Positions 11,301 through 20,362 of a stretch of DNA of 64,000 bases are shown here, piece after piece. Both the position numbers and the translations under genes were made by a program. Source of the DNA: Brachycybe producta. Lineage: Eukaryota > Arthropoda > Diplopoda > Playtdesmida > Andrognathidae. Positions within the stretch are counted from its first letter, which is position 1; each line of letters opens with the position of its first letter. The stretch is taken from the NCBI GenBank assembly GCA_036925085.1, contig JAUPFP010000018.1, positions 4,132,885 to 4,196,884 of the forward strand, in the 5' to 3' direction. A model generated the notes under the pieces. The model was given only the letters and a program-made list of their open reading frames with translations, ran no database searches and was not told the DNA's origin.

Positions 11301-14300
11301 TTAAAAGAAGAGACGAGTTACAGAAAACACCATCTACAAGTTGGTAAAATTATAGTGTTGATGCCAAAAGCTCACAATATCATTGTGCTGTGTGGGCAAG
11401 TAAGCTATGATGGACAAGGAACTAAGATTTAAAAGTTGTATAAGTGTAATAGGAGATGATAATGGAAGTAAGAAATATAATTCACAATAAGCACAGGACA
11501 CATTGTTCTCCATATAACATTGCAGGAGGGGAAACATTTAGAACCCTTATAATTAACCTTTTACATAAAGATCAAAATAATGAGAATTGTAATAAAATGA
11601 ATATTATTTCATATATAATATTCACCTGAGATGTCAATCAAATAATATTCACATAATGCCGTAATATGTCAATCATATGATTGACGAATGAAACAATTAG
11701 AGAAAAAAAAATAACCGATTATAGATAAGGAAAGAACAAAAATCGGATTATAGTTAGTGATTTTCATTTCTTTAAAAAGAGTGCAGCAGACTCTTGAGGA
11801 GTGTGTGTGAGGGCAACAGAGAAAATAGAGTATGACCAGGAGAGATGTTAAGAGAATGGGGCTAGAATTAATTAGAATTCTAACTTTGATTTCTATATAT
11901 AGAGAATTAAATCATACTGAATTATGATTTTAATTCCTTGAGGGGAAATCAAATCTACAACCTTAACTGGTCATTTTTTTGGAGAGATTTATTGATAATT
12001 GAAACTTTGGGGTTTTATTTATTTTATACAAAATTGGTACCATCAATTATGGAGAAAATTAAAATCTTGATTTAAAATTGGGGTTGTGGAAGTGCGTTCT
12101 GAATTCATAAAAGTTCTAATAAGTGTGGAAAGAAACAAGATTTGTCCCAAAAAGGTGAAAAAGAAACATCAACAACCACTACCAACTAGAAGACGTCAGT
12201 TGTACAAGGAAAACATTATTTGTCTACACAAGGCCAGCCCAGTACCATCCATACCAGCAAAACCCACCCAGCAAAGTTTTATAATTAAAAGCAAACCAAA
12301 GGGGGGTCGAACCTTATACCTGTTACCCCTCTGCATCTTTCTCCCTATACAGGTAGAGCATTGGGAAATAACAATTGCTATTTGGTTTGTACAATATCTT
12401 CGGGTTTTCACAATGCATTTGACATGCAGTAATTGGACTTTTGTCCCTCTGGCATATGTCTTCTTGGCTACTTGCAGAATAGCTTTACAAATTTAAATTC
12501 AATTCACGTCCCAATAAATTGTCATCGGTGAATAGCCGGCAGATACTGCTAACATGCTTGCTTAGGTCATTGATGAATAAAGGAAGCACCAACGAACCCA
12601 CCACACTACCCTAATGAACCCTCAATCAGATTTAGATCCACATATATAACAACCCTTTGCTCGATCCTATCACTCAAAAAAGAAGACATCCATTTATAGA
12701 CCTCATCACCAAACCATACTGACTAACTTTTGCAATTAACTTGGAGTGTGGAACTGTGCCAAATACATTGTACCATATAATTATTCGAGTTATTCAGTAA
12801 AAGATACTTCTTTACTTTCATGAGTTAAGGGATGTATTCTACGTCAAAGTATACATCTTTACAAAGTTTATTTCATCAGTGATTCAACGCTTAGTTAGAG
12901 CTGTAGAGCACTATGACATTCCTCCCTACGGAAACTGAGTTCAAGAGAGAACAGATGTCAAAAGTGGGTTACAGAAATACTACTACCGTGTTCAGACCAA
13001 GAAGTACTGATCACAGGAGTCTCAAGGCTAGCCATGGACGTATCCACCATTTTGAGCTCAAGATGGTGATCCCTAGTAAGTCTCAGTGATGAACACGTCA
13101 ATGTGAAGTACACCTAATTAGTAACAATTAAGTTTCCTAATTTATACATTACTATAGTGAAACATACATAAGAGAATTTTGTGATAATGTAAATATGTCA
13201 TCTGGCAAGCAAGCTTAAACCACAAACTAGAAGTACAAACCTCATCAATAAGAAGCCTTCCATACGATTTAACTTCTACATCAATCGTATTTTCACCAAA
13301 TATTGCTGTTCTGAAAAAAACAAGTTTAAAAAACACAAATTAACACCAATCAACAAAAACAATGACTCGAAAATGAAATCTTGCCTTTCTGCCTGATTGT
13401 CTTCACTAAACCCTTTAAACTTTTCATAGAAATCCGAACACAGCGTATTAGTGTCATAACCCCTACATAAAAAAATTAACTTAACATTTGAAGTTGTCCT
13501 TCGAAAGAAGTAAAAAATAATTACCTCAGCCTTTGAAACGTCATGTACATACTGTCCCAAACATACTTCACATGCTGGTGAACAAAATACCTGTAACCAC
13601 TTCCCTAGTTGAAAAGAACATATTACAAAACTAACTTTGAAGAAAAAATAAGTAGAAAACGAACACTCGCACAATTTGTAAATTTAAAGTTACTACTAAC
13701 AGGATGGACACTTGCCCTAAAACCATTTGCCCTAAAACGACATTTGCAGTAAAACCATTTGCCGAAAAGAACATTTGCTCTAAAACCATTTGCCCAAAAG
13801 AACATTTGCTCTAAAACCATTTGCCCAAAAGAACATTTGCTCTAAAACCATTTGCCCAAAAGAACATTTGCTCTAAAACCATTTGCCCAAAAGAACATTT
13901 GCTCTAAAACCATTTGCCCTAAATCCACGTTTTTATTCTCTTTTCATACGGTTTAGTGTCTTTTGGTGGCGAATGTTAAATAGGTTCTGCGTGCCGCAGG
14001 TGTGCAAAAACGACAAATGATGTAAATTTACACTACTGATTAGGGCAAATGTCTTTTTAGGACAAGTGGTTTTAGGTCAAATGTACCTTCAGGGCAAATG
14101 TCTTTTTAGGACAAGTGGTTTTAGGTCAAATGTACCTTCAGGGCAAATGGTTTTATGGAAAATGTCCCTATAGGGAAAATATCCCTTTAGGGCAAATGGT
14201 TTTAGGGCAAATATCCCACACCCAATACTAACAATAGTGCAAATTGCCACACTTTATGATGATCTTTGTTAAGGTAATATGTAGCTGTATTGTATATATA

Positions 14301-17300
14301 TACATAAAGCATGAGTTTCTTACACAATGTTCTTACACAGGGGAGGTGTGGATGGCTTTCAGAAAGGCATTAAAAAATTACCCAAGACAAGAGTAGCGCT
14401 GTAGAATACGACCCTAAGGGGATAAACTGACCATACCCAGGGTGGTGTGGTTTTAACCACATGGTTTTTTAAATAAACCTATGCGTTTAACCATAGGCAA
14501 CAATGTTTTTTTGGTAATTTTACTGAATCTATAGGTTTTTAATAGAGATGGGACGAAAAATAAATTTTCACGAATCCGAATCCGAAACCATACAGGTTCG
14601 AATCTCCATGAATCTCTCGAATCCTTCATATAAGAATCCTATATTATTCATTAAGAAGATACAAATAAATGAAATAATATTAAATAATTATTAATAATAA
14701 AAAACAAGTGTGGCACTCAGGGTCGCCACAAGGTGATATTGGTGATCCGGTTGCCACCGAAATTGCAACAATCGCCAGTTTTTTGTTAGCAAACGCTTCT
14801 ATTGGACGTCAATGGAGTTAAAACTATTTTTACCAAACTTTTTAACAGTTTTTTAGGCTAGGATTCGAAAGATCTGAAAGACGAAAAACGCGCAAGGATT
14901 CCAATTTTCGAATATTTTCCAAGACTCGTGGGATTCAAGGATTGAATTCGAATGTCCCATCCCTAGTTTTTAATATGTAAACAAAAATTAGACTTCATTC
15001 ACAGAATATACTTCACTACATAGGTCATACTGTGACTCATAAAGGTCGTTAGAGTTGCCGATTGTAACTGAAGGTTTTATGTCTATGTTAATCACTACTG
15101 TCCACACACATTATTCAGACGATTTTTGGAATTATTAGTTTAATTATTTTAATACAAGTGGGGTAAACCGTAATAAATGACGGGAGCAAAATTCACAGGC
15201 AGTTGTGTTCATGCGCGTCGTTTTTTCCTTTTTTACTCCTTTCATTTCAATTTCAGTCACCCATCCCACTTTTCTCTATCACTCCCCTCTCTACACTTTC
15301 CAACCTTTTCCCCACCATGTTTCTCTCCCCGCCCCTTCTAAACTTTCCAACCTTTTCCCCTCTCCAATTTAATATCATGGGGTTCTTGGATGAGAAGGGT
15401 GCAACATATAGTTGACCTTGAGAAAAAAAGCGGTTCATTTATTCATTTAAAATTATATAAATTCGGACGTGTTTCAAGGTTTGTACAGCGTTATTACAAA
15501 TAGACACACACATATATTAAGCCGGGTCTCTGTGTGTGTGTGTGTGTGTAACATCGGAATTTATATAAATTTAAACGAATGAACCACTTTTTTTCTCAAG
15601 GTCAACTATATGTTGCACACTCCCCATGCTATTAAATTGAAGAGGGGGAAAAGGTTGGAAAGTGTAGAAGGGGTGAGGGGGTGAGGGTGAGTGGGAGGGG
15701 GTGACAAACTGAAATGAAAGGAGTACAAAAGGAACAAACGACGCGCATGCGCACACCAGAGAAAATGAAAAACTCATTTTCTCTTTCAAATATAAAAGGG
15801 GAAGGGGATAATAGTAGCCAAATTAAACTACAGTTTATCACAGGCAATTGTCCCCAGCATTAGAATTTCTTTTGCTCAGCCCTTTTATGAACGTCATATA
15901 AGGGCGGAGGAAAAGAAATTCTAATGCTGGGCACAATTGCCTGTGAATTTTGCTCCCGTCATTTATGACGGGTTACCCCACTAGTATATATATAATATTT
16001 AGCTTTGAATACAAAATGAAAATATGCACAAAATGCAAAAATATACACTTCCCAGTGTGGCAGTGTCTTGTAATCAGAGCAGTAATTTTTTTATATAAAA
16101 AAACATTTTATGGTTTAATTTCTTCAAACTAAAAAAAAAACCAGCTACCGTCATCATACGTAAACGATCCTATGCAAACAATCCTATGCAAACAATCCTA
16201 CGCAAGCGAACCTACGCAAGCGATCCTACATAAATGGCATAAAACGACAAAATAGAACTGAAAAAAGCACCTGATTGCCAATAGTGTTCAGCTGGGTTCG
16301 GTCGGTCAGATGCATATTGGTCACATCTCGCATTGACACCATCATGTATGAATATTCAGCAGGATATTTCAAAACAATCTTTGTTTTGACTTCCACTGTG
16401 AAGTACTGAGTGTGAGAATCCTAAATAAACACGCACATGCTAAATTAACATCCCAATTAAAGCTCTTGTGGCTTGTACAATGTACCTTGAGTAAAACTAA
16501 AGTGCACATCGAAAGGGGGCATCGAGACCAACGTAACGTAATACCCCATTTCGGACGCCAATAAATAAGAAGTAAGGGAAAGCCCAAATTGAGAAAGCAC
16601 CACAAGGTAAACAACGCATTCTTCCAACGGCTGCGACAGTAACCGATACATTCCTACAGAAAGAAAGAAAAAAGTGTTAAAAAATATAGAAAGCTACGGA
16701 GCCCTGTAAAGGGCAGGCGAGATTTTTTTTTAAATCTTGACATGTCCACTTTAATCTCCACATTTCGACTTTAATCTCGAAATAGGGTTTCCATTACCGG
16801 TTTTATCGTTACCGGTAAACCGGTCTATTTTGTTACATCGGTATTGCTGGGTAAATTGACCTTTCAGATCCGGTTTTTAGGTAAAAAAATTTTATATTAA
16901 TTTGGATAAAAGAATTGACCAATATTTAAGAACCACTGAGTTTCAAATTAAAATTTCACATAATTATGCGTAGAAACCAAGAGTTTTTTCAAGAAAGAAA
17001 GAAAGTTTTTTAAAATGCTTTCCGTGCAATATATGTACCGTACTTAGGTGCTAAATTAACCCAACATCTTCATTTGTTTTTCAATTTTTGAGTTTTTTTT
17101 ACAGTGCTTATTAAATTTTTAGCTTTATTACCAAAATTTACCGGTATTACCAGTTTTGGTAACGCTGCATTACCGAAAAACAGGTAATGCTATAAGGTGA
17201 TCGGTAATGGAAACCATATCTCGAAATTTCGACTCTTTCCAGAATCTCGACATTTCGACTTTTTCCAGAATCTCGACATTTCGACTTCTAATCTTTTATT

Positions 17301-18121
17301 CGGCCATGTTAATTATGCCATGTTGCGTGCACGAGTATGGTGCGTGCAACATGGCATAATTAACATGGCCGAATAAAAGAGACTTATAAGTCGACATGTC
17401 GAGATTAAAGTCGAAATTAAGAGAATCTGGAAAAATCATTAAAAAATTAACATTTTTTCTTTAACATTGAGTCTACGGGTTCAATAGAAAAAACGATGCC
17501 AGTGCTCTTTGCGGAGATTTTTCGAAGTAATTTTGTGATGTTGCGCCTCTTAAAATTATTTCCGACTATTTTTTTTTTTTTTTTTTTTTTTTAGAAGTTT
17601 TACTTGCAAATTTTGCAACAACAACAAAAAAAAACAGGATACAAGTTCACACATTTGTCACCAATTTATCTGTTCCTGTTCATGCTGGCCAGCATAAAGC
17701 ATTTTAGTGCCCTAAAAGTTCAATCCTTCCAAAAGAACGCAATGCAATACTAGGGTCTTTCTTGTGATTGGTCTCCAAACTCTTGCCACCCCACTTTTCA
17801 ATCCCTATTTACGCCTATGGTGAAGTACCACAACCGCATGTCTATAAAAACGCGTCAGTCGAACCCGTTTACGTCAGGGATAATTCCTATACTCGACCCT
17901 CTTCATAATAAGAATATATTTAAAATTTCTACATTTTGTTTTCGCTAAATTGTTATATCCAAAAATTTTAACGGTGGTTCAGAAAAGTGCTCATTCAATT
18001 AATTACACATTTAATAATTCAAAAAAATATGTTACTGATGTTTACAAACCAGTTGCTCGTCTGTTCCTTCGTTTAGAACAGCATTATCAGCAGACGCATA
18101 CCGCAACCTCTCATATGGCAT
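2395..18121 (-). CDS. ATP13A2: P5B-type ATPase (ATP13A2/3 group), N-terminal half, 13 exons, runs off the left edge
   Basis: Endolysosomal P5B ATPases export polyamines using ATP. Exons, 5' to 3' on the minus strand: 18121-18050, 16653-16486, 16420-16271, 13604-13525, 13462-13385, 13310-13241, 8941-8807, 8718-8646, 7970-7842, 3762-3604, 3531-3374, 2872-2618, 2535-2395. They sum to 556 codons and all phases agree. Visible landmarks: an N-terminal GYCRSRWK segment before the first membrane hairpin; VLNPFYIFQ opening the next membrane pair; LVPGDVL and a TGES loop split over exons 9/10 (actuator domain); [11 protein letters not shown] in membrane segment 4; and [15 protein letters not shown] with the phosphorylated Asp in exon 12. 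The exon called last (MASCHSL...GDPLDVKMF) starts the nucleotide-binding domain. Family members are about 1,200 aa, so the second half lies outside. The start ATG has G at -3; an acceptor-like TTTAG just upstream suggests a 5'UTR exon. The exon 12 end is uncertain: GTAATA at 2617 keeps frame, with an alternative GTCAGT donor nearby. The sequence resembles ATP13A2 (KQSxTLHxMV, FNTAKG) as much as ATP13A3, so it may be the single invertebrate parent of both. Confidence 0.95.
2901..3322. mobile_element. MITE H, copy 1
   Basis: About 420 bp sitting in the 501-bp ATPase intron 2873-3373. The ends are inverted: GATGGGACATTCGAATCC on the left and GGATTCGTCCCACCTC on the right. The middle carries AATATCACCTTGTGGCGATCC, matched in inverse at 14.7 kb. 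There is no ORF of its own. Confidence 0.75.
3850..4150. repeat. Element G, copy 1 (TTTGCCCTAAAA palindromic repeat)
   Basis: Tandem CATTTGCCCTAAAAC units on the left face AGGGCAAATGGTTTTAGGGC units on the right around a unique core (GTGTAAATTTACATCATTTG). The core and arms recur at 13.70-14.22 kb. It lies in the 4.1-kb ATPase intron 3763-7841. Confidence 0.75.
4305..4500 (-). mobile_element. RTE-type LINE fragment, C-terminal end
   Basis: The reverse complement encodes a fragment resembling the end of the RTE protein at 34.6-35.8 kb (RLRWFGHV-type block after a TRKDRIRND-type block). About 190 bp survive and the reading frame is broken. It is intronic in the ATPase gene. Confidence 0.65.
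4988..5500 (-). mobile_element. CR1-like LINE 3' end, minus strand
   Basis: The 3' untranslated tail (GGGAGCAATCCCCCCTGGCC in reverse, then TTGAA repeats) is shared with the plus-strand copy at 6.3 kb. Upstream, the minus strand encodes a VQHRAAR-type motif typical of CR1-like C-termini. It is 5'-truncated and decayed. Confidence 0.7.
5805..6375 (+). mobile_element. CR1-like LINE 3' end, plus strand
   Basis: The open stretch 5925-6302 (125 aa) reads [20 protein letters not shown] and ends with a RLWNSLP block, the standard C-terminus of CR1/Jockey-type proteins. Just upstream in frame is a [13 protein letters not shown] block. The tail holds GATTGGGAGCAATCCCCCCT and a (TTGAA)n end near 6360-6375. 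The copy is 5'-truncated. It lies in an ATPase intron on the strand opposite to the gene. Confidence 0.8.
6430..6870 (-). mobile_element. CR1-like LINE fragment, minus strand
   Basis: Two overlapping minus-strand frames encode [11 protein letters not shown] then [19 protein letters not shown] and [14 protein letters not shown], the thumb and connection part of a CR1-type reverse transcriptase. A frame change separates the two blocks. It is a short, decayed copy beside the plus-strand copy at 5.8 kb. Confidence 0.7.
7164..7335. mobile_element. Palindromic MITE E with 10-bp target duplication
   Basis: The ends are inverted (AGGCAAGTAAAGACAG and CTGTCTTTACTTGCCT) and the element is flanked on both sides by TTCCCAATGA (7154-7163 and 7336-7345). 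A 10-bp duplication fits Mutator-like elements. The interior carries TGACGTCAC and CCGCCCTTTT blocks shared with the MITE E copies at 32 and 42 kb. Confidence 0.8.
7346..7841. other. End of the 4.1-kb ATPase intron, no gene seen
   Basis: AT-rich intronic sequence with no recognised repeat or coding segment. Confidence 0.4.
8041..8635. mobile_element. Fold-back element A, copy 3, filling most of an ATPase intron
   Basis: The arms begin TTAGAGGATACATCAC and end GAGGTAGCCTCTTAA. The copy lies wholly in the 675-bp intron 7971-8645, and its right end is about 10 bp from the 5' splice site of the exon ending at 8646. The loop is shortened relative to copies 2 and 8. Confidence 0.85.
9400..9503 (-). 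pseudogene. Orphan coding-like segment followed by a donor-like site
   Basis: The minus strand reads openly for about 34 codons, including [20 protein letters not shown] and [11 protein letters not shown], and is then followed by GTAGGT. The composition is like real protein and unlike its AT-rich surroundings. It cannot be an ATPase exon, because the exons on either side of this intron join in phase with the conserved family sequence. It may be the remnant of a transposon-encoded or duplicated host exon; I do not recognise the family. Confidence 0.35.
9795..10677. repeat. Irregular GACATCC / GGATGTC repeat tract
   Basis: Short motifs of the form GGACATCC, GACATCCA and TGGATGTCC recur in both orientations at irregular spacing, densest at 9.80-9.93 and 10.38-10.66 kb. 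The tract ends where the LTR at 10.68 kb starts. No ORF is present. Confidence 0.55.
10678..11340 (+). mobile_element. Solo LTR of a Ty3-type retrotransposon (TGTAACACCC family), copy 1
   Basis: The segment starts TGTAACACCC and contains a TATA-like GTGTATAAAAAG near 10855 and a polyadenylation signal AATAAA near 11016. It aligns over its length with 20363-21000 and, inverted, with 22376-23003. No internal coding region adjoins it, so it is a solo fossil. The right end is approximate. Confidence 0.75.
11341..12500. other. Intronic sequence with no recognised gene
   Basis: Follows the solo LTR. Near 11356 it holds a block (GATGCCAAAAGCTCACAATA) that also occurs after the LTR at 21.0 kb and at 41.83 kb. 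The open stretch 12086-12496 shows no family features and is not counted as a gene. Palindromic AATTAGAATTCTAA-type motifs occur around 11.88 kb. Confidence 0.4.
12510..12790 (-). mobile_element. CR1-like LINE fragment (reverse transcriptase palm), minus strand
   Basis: The decayed minus-strand translation aligns with the CR1-like copy at 36.8-37.1 kb (the VPQGSVLGP / LYINDLS region; the matching plus-strand text around 12535-12620 reads like that at 36895-36975). It has several frame breaks and stops. Confidence 0.65.
12791..13240. other. Intronic sequence next to the ATPase exon, nothing recognised
   Basis: No repeat shared with the window and no coding segment was seen. Confidence 0.35.
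13700..14222. repeat. Element G, copy 2 with internal 27-bp tandem units
   Basis: The left arm repeats AACATTTGCTCTAAAACCAT about five times (27-bp period, 13.76-13.92 kb). The right arm repeats AGGGCAAATGGTTTTAGGG-type units. The core matches copy 1 at 3.96 kb in reverse. It lies in the ATPase intron 13605-16270. Confidence 0.75.
14545..14966. mobile_element. MITE H, copy 2
   Basis: About 420 bp bounded by AGAGATGGGACGAA and AATGTCCCATCCCT. Internal sequence matches the copy in intron 2873-3373 in reverse orientation, including the GGTGATATTGGTGATCCGG block. Confidence 0.75.
15157..15550 (-). mobile_element. Helitron-like element C, copy 1 (3' end at left)
   Basis: Begins AGTGGGGTAAACCGTAATAAATGACGGGAGC, a decayed form of the family terminus, followed by the pyrimidine-rich CCTTTTCCCC body and ATATAGTTGACCTTGAG, and ends in a CA/TG microsatellite. 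In the orientation that puts the hairpin at the 3' end the element lies on the minus strand. Confidence 0.55.
15551..15985 (+). mobile_element. Helitron-like element C, copy 2, with MITE E-type palindrome inside
   Basis: Ends with the hairpin CCCGTCATTTATGACGGG, eight bases, then CTAG followed by T at about 15982-15985, the layout of a Helitron 3' terminus. An inner palindrome at 15838-15945 (CAGGCAATTGTCCCCAGCAT mirrored by ATGCTGGGCACAATTGCCTG) matches the MITE E group. It points towards copy 1, so the pair looks like a large inverted repeat. Confidence 0.6.
16692..17437. mobile_element. Fold-back MITE D, copy 1, interrupted
   Basis: Starts TACGGAGCCCTGTAAAGG and is built of repeated TTTCGACTTTAATCTCGA blocks in opposite orientation around a strong hairpin (17293-17332 against 17340-17379, GGCCATGTTAATTATGCCAT). 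A second element is inserted at 16784-17217, and the right edge abuts fold-back copy 4 at 17.44 kb. It lies in the first ATPase intron. Confidence 0.75.
16784..17217. mobile_element. TIR element inserted in MITE D, with ATCTCGAAAT duplication
   Basis: Ends GGTTTCCATTACCGG and CGGTAATGGAAACC are inverted. ATCTCGAAAT stands on both sides (16774-16783 and 17218-17227), consistent with a target duplication, although the host element also contains this motif natively. About 430 bp, no ORF. Confidence 0.7.
17438..17553. mobile_element. Fold-back element A, copy 4 (right arm only)
   Basis: Reads from TTAACATTTTTTCTTTAACA to GTTGCGCCTCTTAA, the outer part of one arm. It abuts MITE D. Confidence 0.75.
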
Positions 18122-18227
18122 TTCCTCTTTACCTAAACAACACAAAAAATTGCATATCAGATTATAAAAGATAACAAAACGCCTCAAAAACATAACACTT
18201 TTTTTATAAAATTTCCAGAGTAGAATC

Positions 18228-18378
18228 GGGACTGGCTCACTACAGCTACCTGGGTCACTACAGCTACCTGGGTCACTACAGCTACCTGGGTCACTACAGC
18301 TACCTGGGTCACTACAGCTACCTGGGTCACTACAGCTACCTGGGTGACTACAGCTACCTGGGTCACTACAGCTACCAT
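18228..18378. repeat. 18-bp minisatellite just upstream of the ATPase start codon
   Basis: About eight copies of GGTCACTACAGCTACCTG. The period is a multiple of three, so all frames stay open on the minus strand (a VAVVTQ repeat), but nothing shows that it is translated. It begins about 105 bp upstream of the ATPase ATG at 18121 and would fall in its 5'UTR, first intron or promoter. Confidence 0.85.
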
Positions 18379-18756
18379 GGTCACCAGAGGTGCCTAACAC
18401 CCCAAAGCCAGTAGAGAATTCACACCCCCCCCCCCCCCCCCGGGGACCAAATGCTGAAAGCCTTTGAGTTTTTTAACTTTTCAAATAAAATTTTCAATTG
18501 CCATAAGATGTGTTTGAAACAAACTCTTTAAACTTAGAAAACATGAACATTTTCCCTATTTCGCGAGCGTAGCGAGCGAGCAATTATTTTATAGTATACG
18601 CTTGCTATCAATTCCGGCGAGCGCAGCGAGCCGTAAAAACAGCACTTATAATATGACGTATAACAGTGGCTGAAACACACTACTTTCTTTTAAAAATATA
18701 AATTAAATAATAAAATATTAAATTTAGATTTTCGCCTATTCTGATTATTATAAAAA

Positions 18757-19154
18757 TACTAGTGGGGTAACCCGTCATAAATGACGGGAGCAAAATTCAC
18801 CGGCAATTGTGTGCATGCGCGTCGTTTTTTCCTTTTTTTTACTCCTTTCATCATTTCAATTCAATATTAGTCCCCCCCTCCCACTTTGTTCTCCCTCCAC
18901 ATTTTTCTCTCTCCCCCTCTACAATTTCCAACCTTTTCCCCTCTCCAATTTCAGTCACCCCTCCCACTTTTTCCCCCCTCCACCTTTCTCTCTCTCTCTC
19001 TCCCTTCTCTACACTTTCCAACCTTTCCCCCTTCCATTTTAATATCATGGGGGTTCTTGGATGAGGAGTGTGCAACATATAGTTGACCTTGAGAAAAAGA
19101 GGTTCATATTTCTTCATTTTTTTTAATTTATATAAATTCCAACACAGTATTAGT

Positions 19155-19201
<47 letters not shown>

Positions 19202-19222
19202 TCTGGGATATTATATATATAA
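18757..19222 (-). mobile_element. Helitron-like element C, copy 3
   Basis: On the plus strand it opens with CTAGTGGGGTAACCCGTCAT and the ATGACGGG half of the hairpin, continues with the pyrimidine-rich body and a (CA)n tract at about 19156-19199, and ends GATCTGGGATATTATATATA. Read on the minus strand this is a TCCCAGATCTGTGTG start and a hairpin plus CTAG end. Confidence 0.65.
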
Positions 19223-19623
19223 CTAGTGGGGTAACCCGTCATAAATGACGGGAGCAAAATTCACTGGCAATTGTGTGCATACGTGTCGTTTTTTTCCTTT
19301 TTTTACTCCTTTCATTTCAATTCAATTTCAGTCACCCCCTCCCACTTTGTTCTCCCTCCACGTTTTTCTCTCTCCCCCTCTACAATTTCCAACCTTTTCC
19401 CCCTCTCCAAATTCAGTCACCCCCTCCCACTTTTTTCCCCTATCCAGGTTTCTCCCTCTCTCTCTCCCCTCTCTACACTTTCCAACCTTTCCCCCTCTCC
19501 ATTTTAATATCACAGGGTTCTTGGATGAGGAGCGTGCAACATATAGTTGACCTTAAGAAAAAAAGAGGTTCATTTCTTCATTTATTTAAATTTATATAAA
19601 TTCCGACACAGCATTAGTCCACG

Positions 19624-19655
<32 letters not shown>

Positions 19656-19690
19656 TACACAGATCTGGGATATTATATATATAATTTTAA
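19223..19690 (-). mobile_element. Helitron-like element C, copy 4, head-to-tail with copy 3
   Basis: Same length and order of parts as copy 3, starting CTAGTGGGGTAACCCGTCAT directly after copy 3 and ending in the same CAGATCTGGGATATTATATA. A poly-C tract follows at 19706-19722. Confidence 0.65.
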
Positions 19691-20362
19691 TACAAAATTT
19701 CAATCACCCCCCCCCCCCCCCACCAAAAAAGGCAAATTGTGAGTTGCTCACCAGAATATCCCCCTGTGGGCACCTCTGATGGTCACTATAGCTACCAAAA
19801 AATATATAAACCTTTTTTTCATCAAAAGGGCACCTACAGCTACCAAAAATTATTACAGCTACCAAAAAAATAGCCCTTTTTGACCTCCATTGCTCTTTAG
19901 AGCAATGGAGGTATATAGGATCATGCAAGAAAAGGGGCAAAAAAGGATGTCTGTATGTCTGTGTGTGTGTGTGTCCGGAACCCCGATTTTGTTCCTCGAA
20001 CAACTCAAGAACGAAACGAAAATGGGGTGGGGGAGACTTTCGTTTTTGGAATTATAAAATGGCGTCGTTTGGTGACTCAAGAAAAGTCACTTAATTTTTA
20101 AGTTTTTTTATGGTTTTATTGCCTTATTTTGATATTTAAAAATCGTTTTGAAAAGAAATTTCTGGCGGTTATGGTCACTATAAAAAATTTAGAAAATATA
20201 TTTTTTAGTCAGACTCTGAAAAGAACTGGCAGAAGAATTTGCTAATTGGATCGAATTTCTTAACAGTGAATTTGGAAATTCAATAAAAGCTATTTCTTTT
20301 AATTAATTGTTTTATTTTCTCCGAGAATGAAGCCGGGTAGTAACACTAGTTACATATATATA

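Noticed and set aside
12086-12496. 136-aa plus-strand ORF
   Set aside because: No domain, no splice context and ordinary chance length for this composition; not called as a gene.
13700-14222. CRISPR-like array
   Set aside because: Repeats are contiguous variants without unique spacers, in a spliced eukaryotic setting; they are arms of a palindromic element.
18032-18400. 122-aa minus-strand ORF with a DPGSC repeat
   Set aside because: Mostly the 18-bp minisatellite. Only its last part (18121-18050) is the first ATPase coding exon.
18807-19600. Several overlapping Pro/Ser/Phe-rich ORFs
   Set aside because: They are readings of the pyrimidine-rich body of Helitron-like element C in different frames.
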